Assembly (NCBI GenBank): GCA_021160985.1
Contig: JAGHBN010000021.1
Location: forward strand, 1-5,041
Source of the DNA: Thermococcus sp.
GTDB lineage: Archaea; Methanobacteriota_B; Thermococci; Thermococcales; Thermococcaceae
Reading direction: 5' to 3'
DNA: 5,041 nucleotides
Shown here: positions 1 through 4,910 of the stretch, piece by piece
Numbering within the stretch: the stretch's first letter is position 1
How the letters are laid out: each line of letters opens with the position of its first letter
The notes under the pieces: model-generated
Databases searched by the model: none
Seen by the model: only the letters and a program-made list of their open reading frames with translations
What the model was told of the DNA's origin: nothing
Position numbers and translations under genes: made by a program

Positions 1-2
1 AA

Positions 3-239
3 TTCCTTCGAAAGACGCAGGCACCCCCGGGTGAGTTCTGGTTCGCTTCCACAGTCACTGTGCTCCTTGCATCATTCATCCTGGCCATAGTCCTTACGAG
101 GAACTGCACTCCATCAACCCGCGGCGACAATGCGGTCATCTTGTTTTTCCTAGCTGCCTTCGTTATCCTGGGCTTCCTGATTGGGGCCTTCCTGCACAAG
201 CTGACCGAGAAGCCCGGTTCCGGAAGCTCCCCCACTTGA
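3..239 (+). CDS. C-terminal part of a two-helix membrane protein (partial, runs off left edge)
   Basis: An open frame enters from the left edge and stops at TGA 237-239, giving 78 residues with no convincing internal start; the GTG at 60 would cut into the first membrane helix. Two hydrophobic segments are visible: about residues 12-31 (FWFASTVTVLLASFILAIVL) and 44-64. They are joined by a short polar loop with Arg, Asn, Cys and Asp. The tail is short and polar, with Lys, Glu, Ser and Pro. This reads as a membrane hairpin at the end of a longer or small integral membrane protein. I do not recognise the family and assign no function. A separate promoter follows before pfdB, so it is probably not in the same transcription unit. 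The coding call rests on the open frame and hydrophobic pattern; the start lies outside the window. Confidence 0.6.
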   Translation, partial: FLRKTQAPPGEFWFASTVTVLLASFILAIVLTRNCTPSTRGDNAVILFFLAAFVILGFLIGAFLHKLTEKPGSGSSPT

Positions 240-240
240 G

Positions 241-252
241 TTTAGATTTTTG
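241..252 (+). terminator. Possible T-tract terminator of the membrane-protein gene
   Basis: Directly after the TGA at 237-239 there is a T-rich stretch (TTTAGATTTTT, 241-251) on the coding strand. Archaeal RNA polymerase can terminate at oligo-T tracts without a strong hairpin, and none is seen here. The tract is short and interrupted, so support is weak. Confidence 0.25.
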
Positions 253-280
253 AGGGGTTCGGTGTTGTCCTTACCTAAAC

Positions 281-288
281 TATTTAAA
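281..288 (+). promoter_or_regulatory. Archaeal box A (TATA) promoter for the pfdB operon
   Basis: TATTTAAA at 281-288 is a good match to a thermococcal box A, with an A/C-containing stretch just upstream (CCTAAAC) where the TFB recognition element would lie. The usual spacing puts the transcription start near 308-314, giving a leader of about 25-30 nt that contains the pfdB Shine-Dalgarno. It lies in an AT-richer island between two coding regions, which supports the call. No clear box A was found before the next four genes, so this promoter may serve the whole run to about 3083. Confidence 0.65.
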
Positions 289-323
289 GCCCGGCCCTTA
301 TTCTAACCCGGCATCACGGTTAC

Positions 324-330
324 GGAGGTG
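324..330 (+). promoter_or_regulatory. Ribosome binding site of pfdB
   Basis: GGAGGTG at 324-330 is a near-perfect complement to the 3' end of archaeal 16S rRNA and lies 7 nt before the ATG at 338. It fixes the pfdB start. Confidence 0.7.
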
Positions 331-337
331 TGTTGTC

Positions 338-688
338 ATGCAGAACATTCCGCCCCAGGTTCAGTCCATGCTTGCCCAGCTTGAGAGCTACCAGGGGCAG
401 CTCCAGCTTCTCGTCCAGCAGAAGCAGAAAGTTCAGGTTGAGCTCAACGAGGCCAAGAAGGCTTTGGAGGAGCTTGAGAAGGTCGAGGAGGGGACAGTCA
501 TCTACAAGACCGTCGGGACGCTCATCGTCAAGACCGACAAGGAGAAGGCTTTAGCTGAGCTCAAGGAGAAGGTCGAGACGCTCGAAGTCCGCCTTAATGC
601 ACTTGAGAGGCAGGAGAAGAAGCTCAACGAGAAGCTCAAGGAGCTCACCGCGAAGATTCAGGCCGCTCTCAGGCCCACAGCGGGCTGA
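338..688 (+). CDS. pfdB: Prefoldin subunit beta
   Basis: This encodes a 116-residue prefoldin beta subunit. In archaea, two alpha and four beta subunits form a jellyfish-shaped ATP-independent cytoplasmic chaperone that holds unfolded proteins and passes them to the thermosome. The sequence shows the expected layout: an N-terminal coiled-coil helix rich in Gln, Glu and Lys (about residues 5-50), a central beta-hairpin region (about 50-68, around VIYKTVGTLIVKTDKE), and a C-terminal coiled-coil helix (about 68-112). The length is normal for the family. The start is set by a strong GGAGGTG 7 nt upstream and a box A at a suitable distance. It is the first gene of the run and is followed after 28 nt by the DUF3194 gene. 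The alpha subunit is not in the window. Identification is confident from the whole-protein pattern. Confidence 0.95.
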   Translation: MQNIPPQVQSMLAQLESYQGQLQLLVQQKQKVQVELNEAKKALEELEKVEEGTVIYKTVGTLIVKTDKEKALAELKEKVETLEVRLNALERQEKKLNEKLKELTAKIQAALRPTAG

Positions 689-716
689 CCTCTTCTCTTT
701 CATTTGGGTGGTGGCG

Positions 717-1037
717 ATGGACGAGGGTACCAGTGGGAGAAAGGTTATCCACATCGGCCTGCCAGAGCTGGGGGAGGAGCAGCTCATTGAGATAGGTGAG
801 CTTGCGCAGGAGACGATAATCAGGCACATCTTCGACGTTCTCAACAGGAGCGAGGTCAAGGACATCGAGGTCACGATGAGGATAAACAGGGAGGAGACCC
901 TCGACCTGGAGGTTGAGGTATACCTGGAGGTTCCAATCTTCGTGAAGGTGGACGTTGAGGGGCTCATTGACGAGGCCGTGGAGAAGGCCTACGAAGCCGT
1001 TGAGAGAAGACTGAGGAAGATTGCGGGTAAGGGTTAA
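717..1037 (+). CDS. DUF3194 family protein (archaeal, function unknown)
   Basis: This encodes a 106-residue acidic protein that I recognise as the archaeal DUF3194 family, which has no established function. It starts MDEGTSGRK and continues with an IGLPEL segment, a helix (about residues 20-42, LIEIGELAQETIIRHIFDVL), a strand pair (about 46-79, with DIEVTMRINR and LEVEVYLEVPIFVKV), and a C-terminal amphipathic helix (about 82-103). This suggests a small alpha-beta fold; I see no cofactor motif, cysteine or membrane segment. The frame is open further upstream into pfdB, but ATG 717 follows a GGTGGTG run (707-713), and the upstream residues are Arg/Ser-rich out-of-frame translation of pfdB. In-frame GTGs at 708 and 711 are weaker alternatives. 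DUF3194 genes are, to my knowledge, commonly next to pfdB in archaea, so a link to chaperone or translation functions is inferred only from position. Confidence 0.85.
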   Translation: MDEGTSGRKVIHIGLPELGEEQLIEIGELAQETIIRHIFDVLNRSEVKDIEVTMRINREETLDLEVEVYLEVPIFVKVDVEGLIDEAVEKAYEAVERRLRKIAGKG

Positions 1038-1041
1038 AGCG

Positions 1042-1062
1042 GGTTTGACACAAAAGCAAACC
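1042..1062 (+). repeat. Inverted repeat ahead of the MNT gene
   Basis: GGTTTG (1042-1047) and CAAACC (1057-1062) form a perfect 6-bp inverted repeat around a 9-nt spacer. One more pair (C1040 with G1064) is possible past a mismatch. It lies in the 34-nt gap after the DUF3194 stop and ends immediately before the GGTGGG ribosome binding site of the MNT gene. It could be an operator for self-regulation of the MNT-HEPN pair, or a small RNA hairpin tuning access to the ribosome binding site. There is no T-tract after it, so it is not an obvious terminator. Its function is inference; a 6-bp palindrome can arise by chance. Confidence 0.35.
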
Positions 1063-1071
1063 GGTGGGAGC

Positions 1072-1392
1072 ATGAGACATAAAGAAGTCGCGGAGGCCTT
1101 TGCTAGGGACGTTCGGAAGCTGCTGGGGGACAACCTTGTGAAGATTATACTCTTTGGTTCCGTGGCCAGAGGGGAGGAGAGCGAGGAAAGTGATGTTGAT
1201 ATCCTTGTGGTCGTGAAAAATGACCCGTGGGAGGTCCAGAAAAAGCTGGCTGACCTCGTGGTGGATTACCTGCTGGAATATGGCATTTATGTCTCCCCAA
1301 AAGTCATTAGCCTTGAGGAGTTTGAATTCATGAAGCGCATAAAGTCTGCCTTTTACATCAACATAAGCAAGGAGGGAATACCCGTTGGTTAG
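1072..1392 (+). CDS. Minimal nucleotidyltransferase (MNT, MntA-like antitoxin of an MNT-HEPN pair)
   Basis: This encodes a 106-residue protein of the DNA polymerase beta-like minimal nucleotidyltransferase family. The core motif GSVARGEESEESDVDILV (residues 29-46) has the GS-x10-DxD form: Gly29-Ser30 bind nucleotide, and Asp41 and Asp43 would bind metal. A helix precedes it (about 4-18). After it come a helix (about 51-69) and a final strand-helix around YVSPKVISLEEF. The usual third acidic residue is not evident in that strand, where Ser-Pro-Lys stands. In MNT-HEPN type VII systems the MNT neutralises the HEPN RNase by transferring AMP groups to it; that this one does so is inferred from family and gene order. 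ATG 1072 is preceded by GGTGGG; an in-frame TTG at 1021 lies inside the previous gene and is rejected. By hand count GC is about 48%, lower than pfdB at about 56%. Confidence 0.88.
   Translation: MRHKEVAEAFARDVRKLLGDNLVKIILFGSVARGEESEESDVDILVVVKNDPWEVQKKLADLVVDYLLEYGIYVSPKVISLEEFEFMKRIKSAFYINISKEGIPVG
1371..1376 (+). promoter_or_regulatory. Ribosome binding site deciding the TTG start of the HEPN gene
   Basis: GGAGGG at 1371-1376, inside the 3' end of the MNT gene, lies 8 nt before TTG 1385. No ATG or GTG stands in frame nearby, and the HEPN homology begins within a few residues, so this site supports a TTG start and translation coupled to the MNT gene. Confidence 0.65.
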
Positions 1393-1771
1393 CGAGGAAG
1401 TCCGGATTCTGCTGAAGGACGCTCATGAGTCGCTTGAGGCCGCAAGGATACTCCTTGAGAAGGGTTTTTATAGGGATGCCATAAGCAGGGCATACTATGC
1501 AATGTTTTACGCTGCCAGCGCACTCCTCAGGGCTAGAGGGATAGTAACGAAAAGCCATAGGGGCGTCATTGCGAAATTTGGTCTTGAGTTCGTGGACACG
1601 GGTATGGTTGAGAGATGCTATGCAAAGGCTCTGTCCCTGGCTGAGACCAGTAGAGAAAAGGCAGATTACGATCCAACTTACCGCCCAAGGGAAGAAGAGG
1701 CGGAGGCTATTGTCGGAGATGCGGAGCGTTTCATCGAGCGCATAGAAAAAGCCTTGAGGGAAATGAGATGA
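1385..1771 (+). CDS. HEPN domain protein (probable RNase toxin paired with MNT)
   Basis: This encodes a 128-residue all-helical HEPN domain protein. Recognisable parts are an N-terminal helix with alternating Leu and Ala (about residues 6-26), the SRAYYAMFYAASALL helix (34-48), an Arg51-x6-His58 pair ending in KSH that fits the HEPN Rx4-6H RNase motif, and a later REKADYDP segment (90-97) typical of this subfamily, then a C-terminal helix. Many HEPN proteins are metal-independent endoribonucleases, and in MNT-HEPN pairs this is the toxin. Both signature residues are present, so it may be active. It starts at TTG 1385 with a GGAGGG 8 nt upstream, overlaps the MNT stop by 8 nt, and overlaps the next gene by 4 nt (ATGA), so all three are probably translationally coupled. 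The family call is firm; toxin activity, and a non-toxin role as an accessory of a larger nucleotidyltransferase complex, are both still possible. Confidence 0.88.
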   Translation: MVSEEVRILLKDAHESLEAARILLEKGFYRDAISRAYYAMFYAASALLRARGIVTKSHRGVIAKFGLEFVDTGMVERCYAKALSLAETSREKADYDPTYRPREEEAEAIVGDAERFIERIEKALREMR

Positions 1772-2754
1772 AAGGAAAAATCAAGCTTAAGCGCTTCCTG
1801 CAGGGCTCCGGGGATAAATCTTTCCTCCTCCTCTGTCACCACAACGCCGATCCCGATTCCCTCGGTTCGGCGATAGCGTTTGCCCTTTACCTTAAATCAG
1901 CTGGTGTTGAGAATGTTAGAATAGGCGTTGCCGAGAGCGTCTCATCTTATGCAAAGCGGCTTCTCACCCTTTCGCCCGTCCCGGTTGAGAAGAACCCCTC
2001 CGTTGAGGAAGACGTTGTCATGATTTTTGACACCTCCTCCCTCGAACAGCTTGATCCTATCGAGATTCCGTGCGGTAAGACCGTTATAGTCATCGACCAC
2101 CACTCCGAGAAGGAGAGGCCCATCAGGGCCAGCATAGCAGTTGTCGATTCATCGCGCACATCCACTGCCGAGATAGTCTGGGAACTTTTCAAATACCTCG
2201 GTTTCTACGATGAGAAAGCCGTTAAGGCCCTCTTGGCAGGGGTAGTCACCGACACCGCAAACTTCCGCTTCGCGAACTCGAAGACCTTCAAGGCAGTAAG
2301 CGAGATGCTGGAGTGTTTTCCGGTCCAGATGGGCGAGATATTCCAGCTCGTTGCTCCGGTCAGCGATGAAAACATTGACCAGGCTAAGCGCATGGCAATC
2401 CTCAAGGCGTGCCAGAGGCTGGAGATTAAAAAGTTCAGGAAGTACATAATAGCCGTCTCCAGGGTTTCAGCCTACGAGTCCCTCGCCTGCAAGACTTTTC
2501 TGAACCTCGGCGCCGACATAGCAATAGTCGGAAGCGAGAAGAAGGGTGTGAGGATATCCGCGAGGGCGAAGGAAAGCCTCGTGAAGAAGGGCCTGCACTT
2601 CGGCAAGATTATGGAGAAGGTCGGGCCGGTTATAGAAGGCTCAGGCGGCGGGCACGCCGGCGCTGCCGGGGCAAACGGAAAAAAGAATCTTGATGAGGCA
2701 ATAAAGGTTATCCTGAAGGAGATTGAGAAGTTTTTAAGAAACCTGGAGGGATGA
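1768..2754 (+). CDS. DHH-DHHA1 family phosphoesterase (NrnA-like nanoRNase / pAp phosphatase type)
   Basis: This encodes a 328-residue phosphoesterase with complete DHH and DHHA1 domains, a normal length for NrnA-like proteins. Metal-binding motifs appear in order: HHNADPDSLGS (24-34), FDTSS with Asp88 (87-91), DHH (110-112), and GVVTDTANF (158-166). The DHHA1 domain ends with the substrate-binding GSGGGHAGAAG motif (291-301, His296). Such enzymes use two Mn ions to cleave very short RNAs, pAp or linear/cyclic dinucleotides; a role in degrading 2-5 nt RNAs, or c-di-AMP/pApA, is inferred and cannot be decided from sequence. It is shorter than RecJ/GAN-type DHH nucleases. No membrane segment or extra domain is present. 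ATG 1768 overlaps the HEPN stop (ATGA) and has GAGGG at 1756-1760. Its translation is thus tied to the HEPN gene upstream and the zinc-ribbon gene downstream. Confidence 0.92.
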   Translation: MKGKIKLKRFLQGSGDKSFLLLCHHNADPDSLGSAIAFALYLKSAGVENVRIGVAESVSSYAKRLLTLSPVPVEKNPSVEEDVVMIFDTSSLEQLDPIEIPCGKTVIVIDHHSEKERPIRASIAVVDSSRTSTAEIVWELFKYLGFYDEKAVKALLAGVVTDTANFRFANSKTFKAVSEMLECFPVQMGEIFQLVAPVSDENIDQAKRMAILKACQRLEIKKFRKYIIAVSRVSAYESLACKTFLNLGADIAIVGSEKKGVRISARAKESLVKKGLHFGKIMEKVGPVIEGSGGGHAGAAGANGKKNLDEAIKVILKEIEKFLRNLEG

Positions 2755-2756
2755 AA

Positions 2757-3083
2757 ATGGCCAAGTGTCCACTCTGTGGCAATTCTTTGGACTGGGGGGA
2801 GCTCATTGAACAGATGTTAAAGCTCGAGAACGCGGCGGAGGTTATGAAGAACCGCGAGAAGTTCATGGAGACCTTCGAGGGCTTTGTCTTCAAGTGCCCC
2901 CACTGCGGTGAGGAGTTCTACGGGAAGAACCTCCCTGCTAAAGAGGCTGAGAAAGTGTTTGAGCTGCTCAACGAGTTCAGGGGCTCAATAGACTGGGAGA
3001 ATGGGAAGGTTCGCCTCAGGCTCAACAGCCTCCTGGCCCTTGACACCATGCTTGAGAAATGGGATGAGAAGATGAGGGGGTAG
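2757..3083 (+). CDS. Small zinc-ribbon protein of unknown function
   Basis: This encodes a 108-residue protein with two CPxCG knuckles, Cys4/Cys7 and Cys47/Cys50, which together would bind one zinc ion. The 39 residues between them are helical and charged (about 14-41), an unusually long insert for a zinc ribbon. After the second knuckle come helical stretches (about 61-73 and 91-105) ending in Lys/Arg/Gly. I do not recognise a named family. Such proteins often bind nucleic acid or a protein partner, but this is inference. ATG 2757 is preferred because GGAGGG (2745-2750) lies 6 nt before it. The alternative ATG 2751 would overlap the DHH stop by 4 nt but touches the ribosome binding site; it adds only Met-Lys. 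The close junction with the DHH gene suggests they are made together. Confidence 0.8.
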   Translation: MAKCPLCGNSLDWGELIEQMLKLENAAEVMKNREKFMETFEGFVFKCPHCGEEFYGKNLPAKEAEKVFELLNEFRGSIDWENGKVRLRLNSLLALDTMLEKWDEKMRG

Positions 3084-3090
3084 CGATAGG

Positions 3091-3098
3091 CTTTTTAT
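3091..3098 (+). promoter_or_regulatory. Possible box A promoter and/or T-tract terminator before the helical-repeat gene
   Basis: CTTTTTAT at 3091-3098, eight bases after the zinc-ribbon stop, resembles a thermococcal box A. The expected transcription start would fall at about 3118-3124, almost on the start codons at 3123/3132, which would make the mRNA leaderless or nearly so. The same T5 tract (3092-3096) could end transcripts of the upstream run. The element is short and sits in a 48-nt gap, so either role is plausible. Confidence 0.4.
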
Positions 3099-3131
3099 CT
3101 CTCCCGCCAACTTTATTCGTCGGTGATAGAT

Positions 3132-4367
3132 GTGGTTGAAGCGGTGGCGCCCTACCTTGAAAGGGCGGATTACAAGGGTGCCCTGAAGAGGGCCCTGAAG
3201 ATAGAATCTCCGATCAGGAGAATGATTGCGTTAACTGAAATTCTCACGGCATATTCCAAGGATGAGGTTCTTGCGCTGATGTTTGATGCCCTTGACGAGA
3301 TCAAAACCACTGCCGAGAGAGCGCTCGCTTATTCCATCCTGGGCAGGTCTTTCTACATCCTGAACCAGGACAGGAATGCCGAGCTGTACTTTGAGAGAGC
3401 CATGGCCGAGGTCTCGATGGTGTCGTCCCCGCTCCTCAGGGGAGAGGTCCTCGCGGGGATAGCCAGAAATCTCGTCCTCTCTGATAGGTACGAGGAAGCC
3501 CTGGGCCTGTTCAGGGAGGCCGTTGAACTTCTCCAGGCATCAAGGGGGCTTTCAGCCGGTGCGGTTTCTTCCCTTCTTAAGGTTGGCAGACTGATAGAAA
3601 GGAGCGCAGATGAGATTCCGAATGAAATAGCTCTGGAGTTCTACAAGCTCGCTCGCTCGGTTTATTCCTCCCTCAACTTCAAGCTTCAGGTGAAATACAT
3701 AGAGGAGAAGATAGAGCTGATAAACGAGGTCTTGAAAAGGGGAATGGTGGTTGTTGAGGACCTCATCAGGAAGGGAGAAGTCGAAGTTGCAATGAGTGTG
3801 ATGCGATTCCTGCCGCTTGAGAGCAGGGCAATAGCTATGCTGGAGCTTTCTTACTGGCTCTTTCTTCATGAGCAGCCGAAGCTGGCAAGGAAGTCGTTTG
3901 AGGACGCTCTCGAAGTCTTTTTCGTCGGGAAGTTCCACGTAAACGACGCTGGAGTTGAGTCTGTGGCCCGGAGATTCCTTCGGGTGGGTTTCCTCGAGGA
4001 AGCCCTCGTTCTAGCAGGCATAATCTCTGATGAAAAGCGGTCTTCCGAACTTCTTGGGGACATAGTCCTCGCCTACTGGCGGCGTGGAGAGACGGGGAAG
4101 GCCCGCTCAATACTCGAAGGCATCCCGGACGAAGGTGTTAAAAAACGTGTTCTGAGCTTTTTGGAGGGTGGTAAAGATGTGGGACACGAGCAAGGATTAC
4201 CGCTTACTGGTGGCGGAGAAGAGCGTGGAGCTGTTCCTGAAGACGGTGGAGCACGCGAAGTTCAAGGGGAAGTGGAACAAAAAGGGGGCACAACAGTTAG
4301 CAAAGGAAATGATTCCGGAGATACAGGCGATGCGCTACAGCTACATCGAGCCGAAGGAGCTGATTGA
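3132..4367 (+). CDS. Helical-repeat (TPR-like) protein with an out-of-frame C-terminal extension into the next gene
   Basis: The reading frame gives 411 residues. About residues 1-347 are alpha-helical repeats of roughly 30-40 residues with the Ala/Leu/Tyr spacing of TPR-type solenoids, for example DYKGALKRALKI near the start, NAELYFERAMAEV, YEEALGLFREAVELL, LARKSFEDALEVF and TGKARSILEGIPDEGVKKRV near the end. Such solenoids bind proteins; the partner is unknown. No catalytic motif or signal peptide is seen. From residue 349 the frame runs for 191 nt through the tRNA-binding-domain gene and yields a Gly/Glu-rich, non-repeat tail, stopping at TGA 4365-4367. The tail looks like off-frame translation, so the ancestral protein probably ended near 4175. 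GTG 3132 is favoured because GGTGAT (3122-3127) precedes it; GTG 3123 is the alternative if the mRNA is leaderless. Confidence 0.75.
   Translation: MVEAVAPYLERADYKGALKRALKIESPIRRMIALTEILTAYSKDEVLALMFDALDEIKTTAERALAYSILGRSFYILNQDRNAELYFERAMAEVSMVSSPLLRGEVLAGIARNLVLSDRYEEALGLFREAVELLQASRGLSAGAVSSLLKVGRLIERSADEIPNEIALEFYKLARSVYSSLNFKLQVKYIEEKIELINEVLKRGMVVVEDLIRKGEVEVAMSVMRFLPLESRAIAMLELSYWLFLHEQPKLARKSFEDALEVFFVGKFHVNDAGVESVARRFLRVGFLEEALVLAGIISDEKRSSELLGDIVLAYWRRGETGKARSILEGIPDEGVKKRVLSFLEGGKDVGHEQGLPLTGGGEERGAVPEDGGAREVQGEVEQKGGTTVSKGNDSGDTGDALQLHRAEGAD
4163..4172 (+). promoter_or_regulatory. Ribosome binding site of the tRNA-binding-domain gene
   Basis: GGAGGGTGGT at 4163-4172 lies inside the upstream frame, with its GGTGG core ending 5 nt before ATG 4177. 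It favours ATG 4177 over the in-frame GTG 4168, which lies inside the site itself. Confidence 0.6.
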
Positions 4368-4902
4368 TACCCCGCAGATGAAGGCCCTGAAGGAAAAGGC
4401 TCTGGGAATCATTGAGGCCCTTGGGGGAGACGACTGGCACCACAAGTTCATCAGCCTGGCCGACAAGAGCGAGCGCGAGAAGGTAGAGGAGCAGGTGGCC
4501 AAGGTCAGGTTCTTCCTCAACACTATCCTCGGCCTCGAGGGGCGCCTTGCCCTCGGCAAGATAAACGACCCTGTCATAGCGGTTGACATAGTGGTCGGCG
4601 AAGTCATGAGCGTCGGAAAGCACCCGAACGCCGACAGGCTGCTCGTCACCAACGTGAACATCGGCGAGAGGGCCATAACGGTCGTCACCAACGACCTCAC
4701 CGTCAAGGAAGGGAACCGCGTTGCCGTTGCCCTGCTACCGCCGGCGAACTTCCGCGGAATCGTCAGCGAGGGAATGTTCCTTGGAGCAGGAGAGGGCGTT
4801 CTCAAAGATGTCAAGGGTGAAATCGGCGGCCTGCCTAAGGGCATCCCGCTTGAGGCCTTCAACGAGACAAGGAACCTGGTCGAGGCGTTTTTGAAAGGAT
4901 GA
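4177..4902 (+). CDS. Free-standing EMAP/Trbp111-type tRNA-binding-domain protein
   Basis: This encodes a 241-residue protein with a C-terminal OB-fold tRNA-binding domain of the EMAPII/Trbp111/MetRS-beta type (about residues 133-235). Family signatures are the VGEV strand (140-143), HPNADRLL (149-156), VVTND (169-173), the ALLPPANFRG turn (185-194) and SEGM (197-200). This domain binds the outside corner of tRNA and often assists aminoacyl-tRNA synthetases. The N-terminal half (about 1-125) is helical and charged, begins MWDTSKDYRLL, and is not one I can name; it corresponds to the architecture predicted as RNA-binding with a C-terminal EMAP domain in archaea. There is no synthetase catalytic domain, so it may act in trans or as a tRNA chaperone (inference). 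ATG 4177 has GGAGGGTGGT upstream. Its first 191 nt are overlapped in another frame by the helical-repeat gene, suggesting translational coupling. Confidence 0.9.
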   Translation: MWDTSKDYRLLVAEKSVELFLKTVEHAKFKGKWNKKGAQQLAKEMIPEIQAMRYSYIEPKELIDTPQMKALKEKALGIIEALGGDDWHHKFISLADKSEREKVEEQVAKVRFFLNTILGLEGRLALGKINDPVIAVDIVVGEVMSVGKHPNADRLLVTNVNIGERAITVVTNDLTVKEGNRVAVALLPPANFRGIVSEGMFLGAGEGVLKDVKGEIGGLPKGIPLEAFNETRNLVEAFLKG

Positions 4903-4910
4903 GTTTCGCC

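Noticed and set aside
330..554. 74-residue Arg/Ser-rich open frame overlapping pfdB
   Set aside because: It is pfdB read in another frame; composition is not protein-like and it has no start site of its own.
597..716. Upstream extension of the DUF3194 frame from ATG 597
   Set aside because: The first 40 residues are Arg/Ser-rich off-frame translation of pfdB; ATG 717 has its own GGTGGTG site and begins the family-like sequence.
1021..1071. TTG 1021 as start of the MNT gene
   Set aside because: It falls within the DUF3194 gene and adds 17 residues lacking family resemblance; ATG 1072 has GGTGGG just upstream.
551..1133. Two minus-strand open frames of 138 and 154 residues
   Set aside because: Both are opposite pfdB and DUF3194 and give low-complexity Ser/Leu-rich products without ribosome binding sites or recognisable domains.
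4027..4033. C box-like CTGATGA of a possible C/D guide RNA
   Set aside because: No matching D box (CTGA) or C'/D' pair occurs at the usual spacing downstream, and it is inside a well-supported gene.
4140..4146. Classic -1 slippery heptamer A AAA AAC
   Set aside because: The sequence is present but its phase is wrong: zero-frame codons are AAA AAA CGT, not A AAA AAC. Only simple A-run slippage remains possible.
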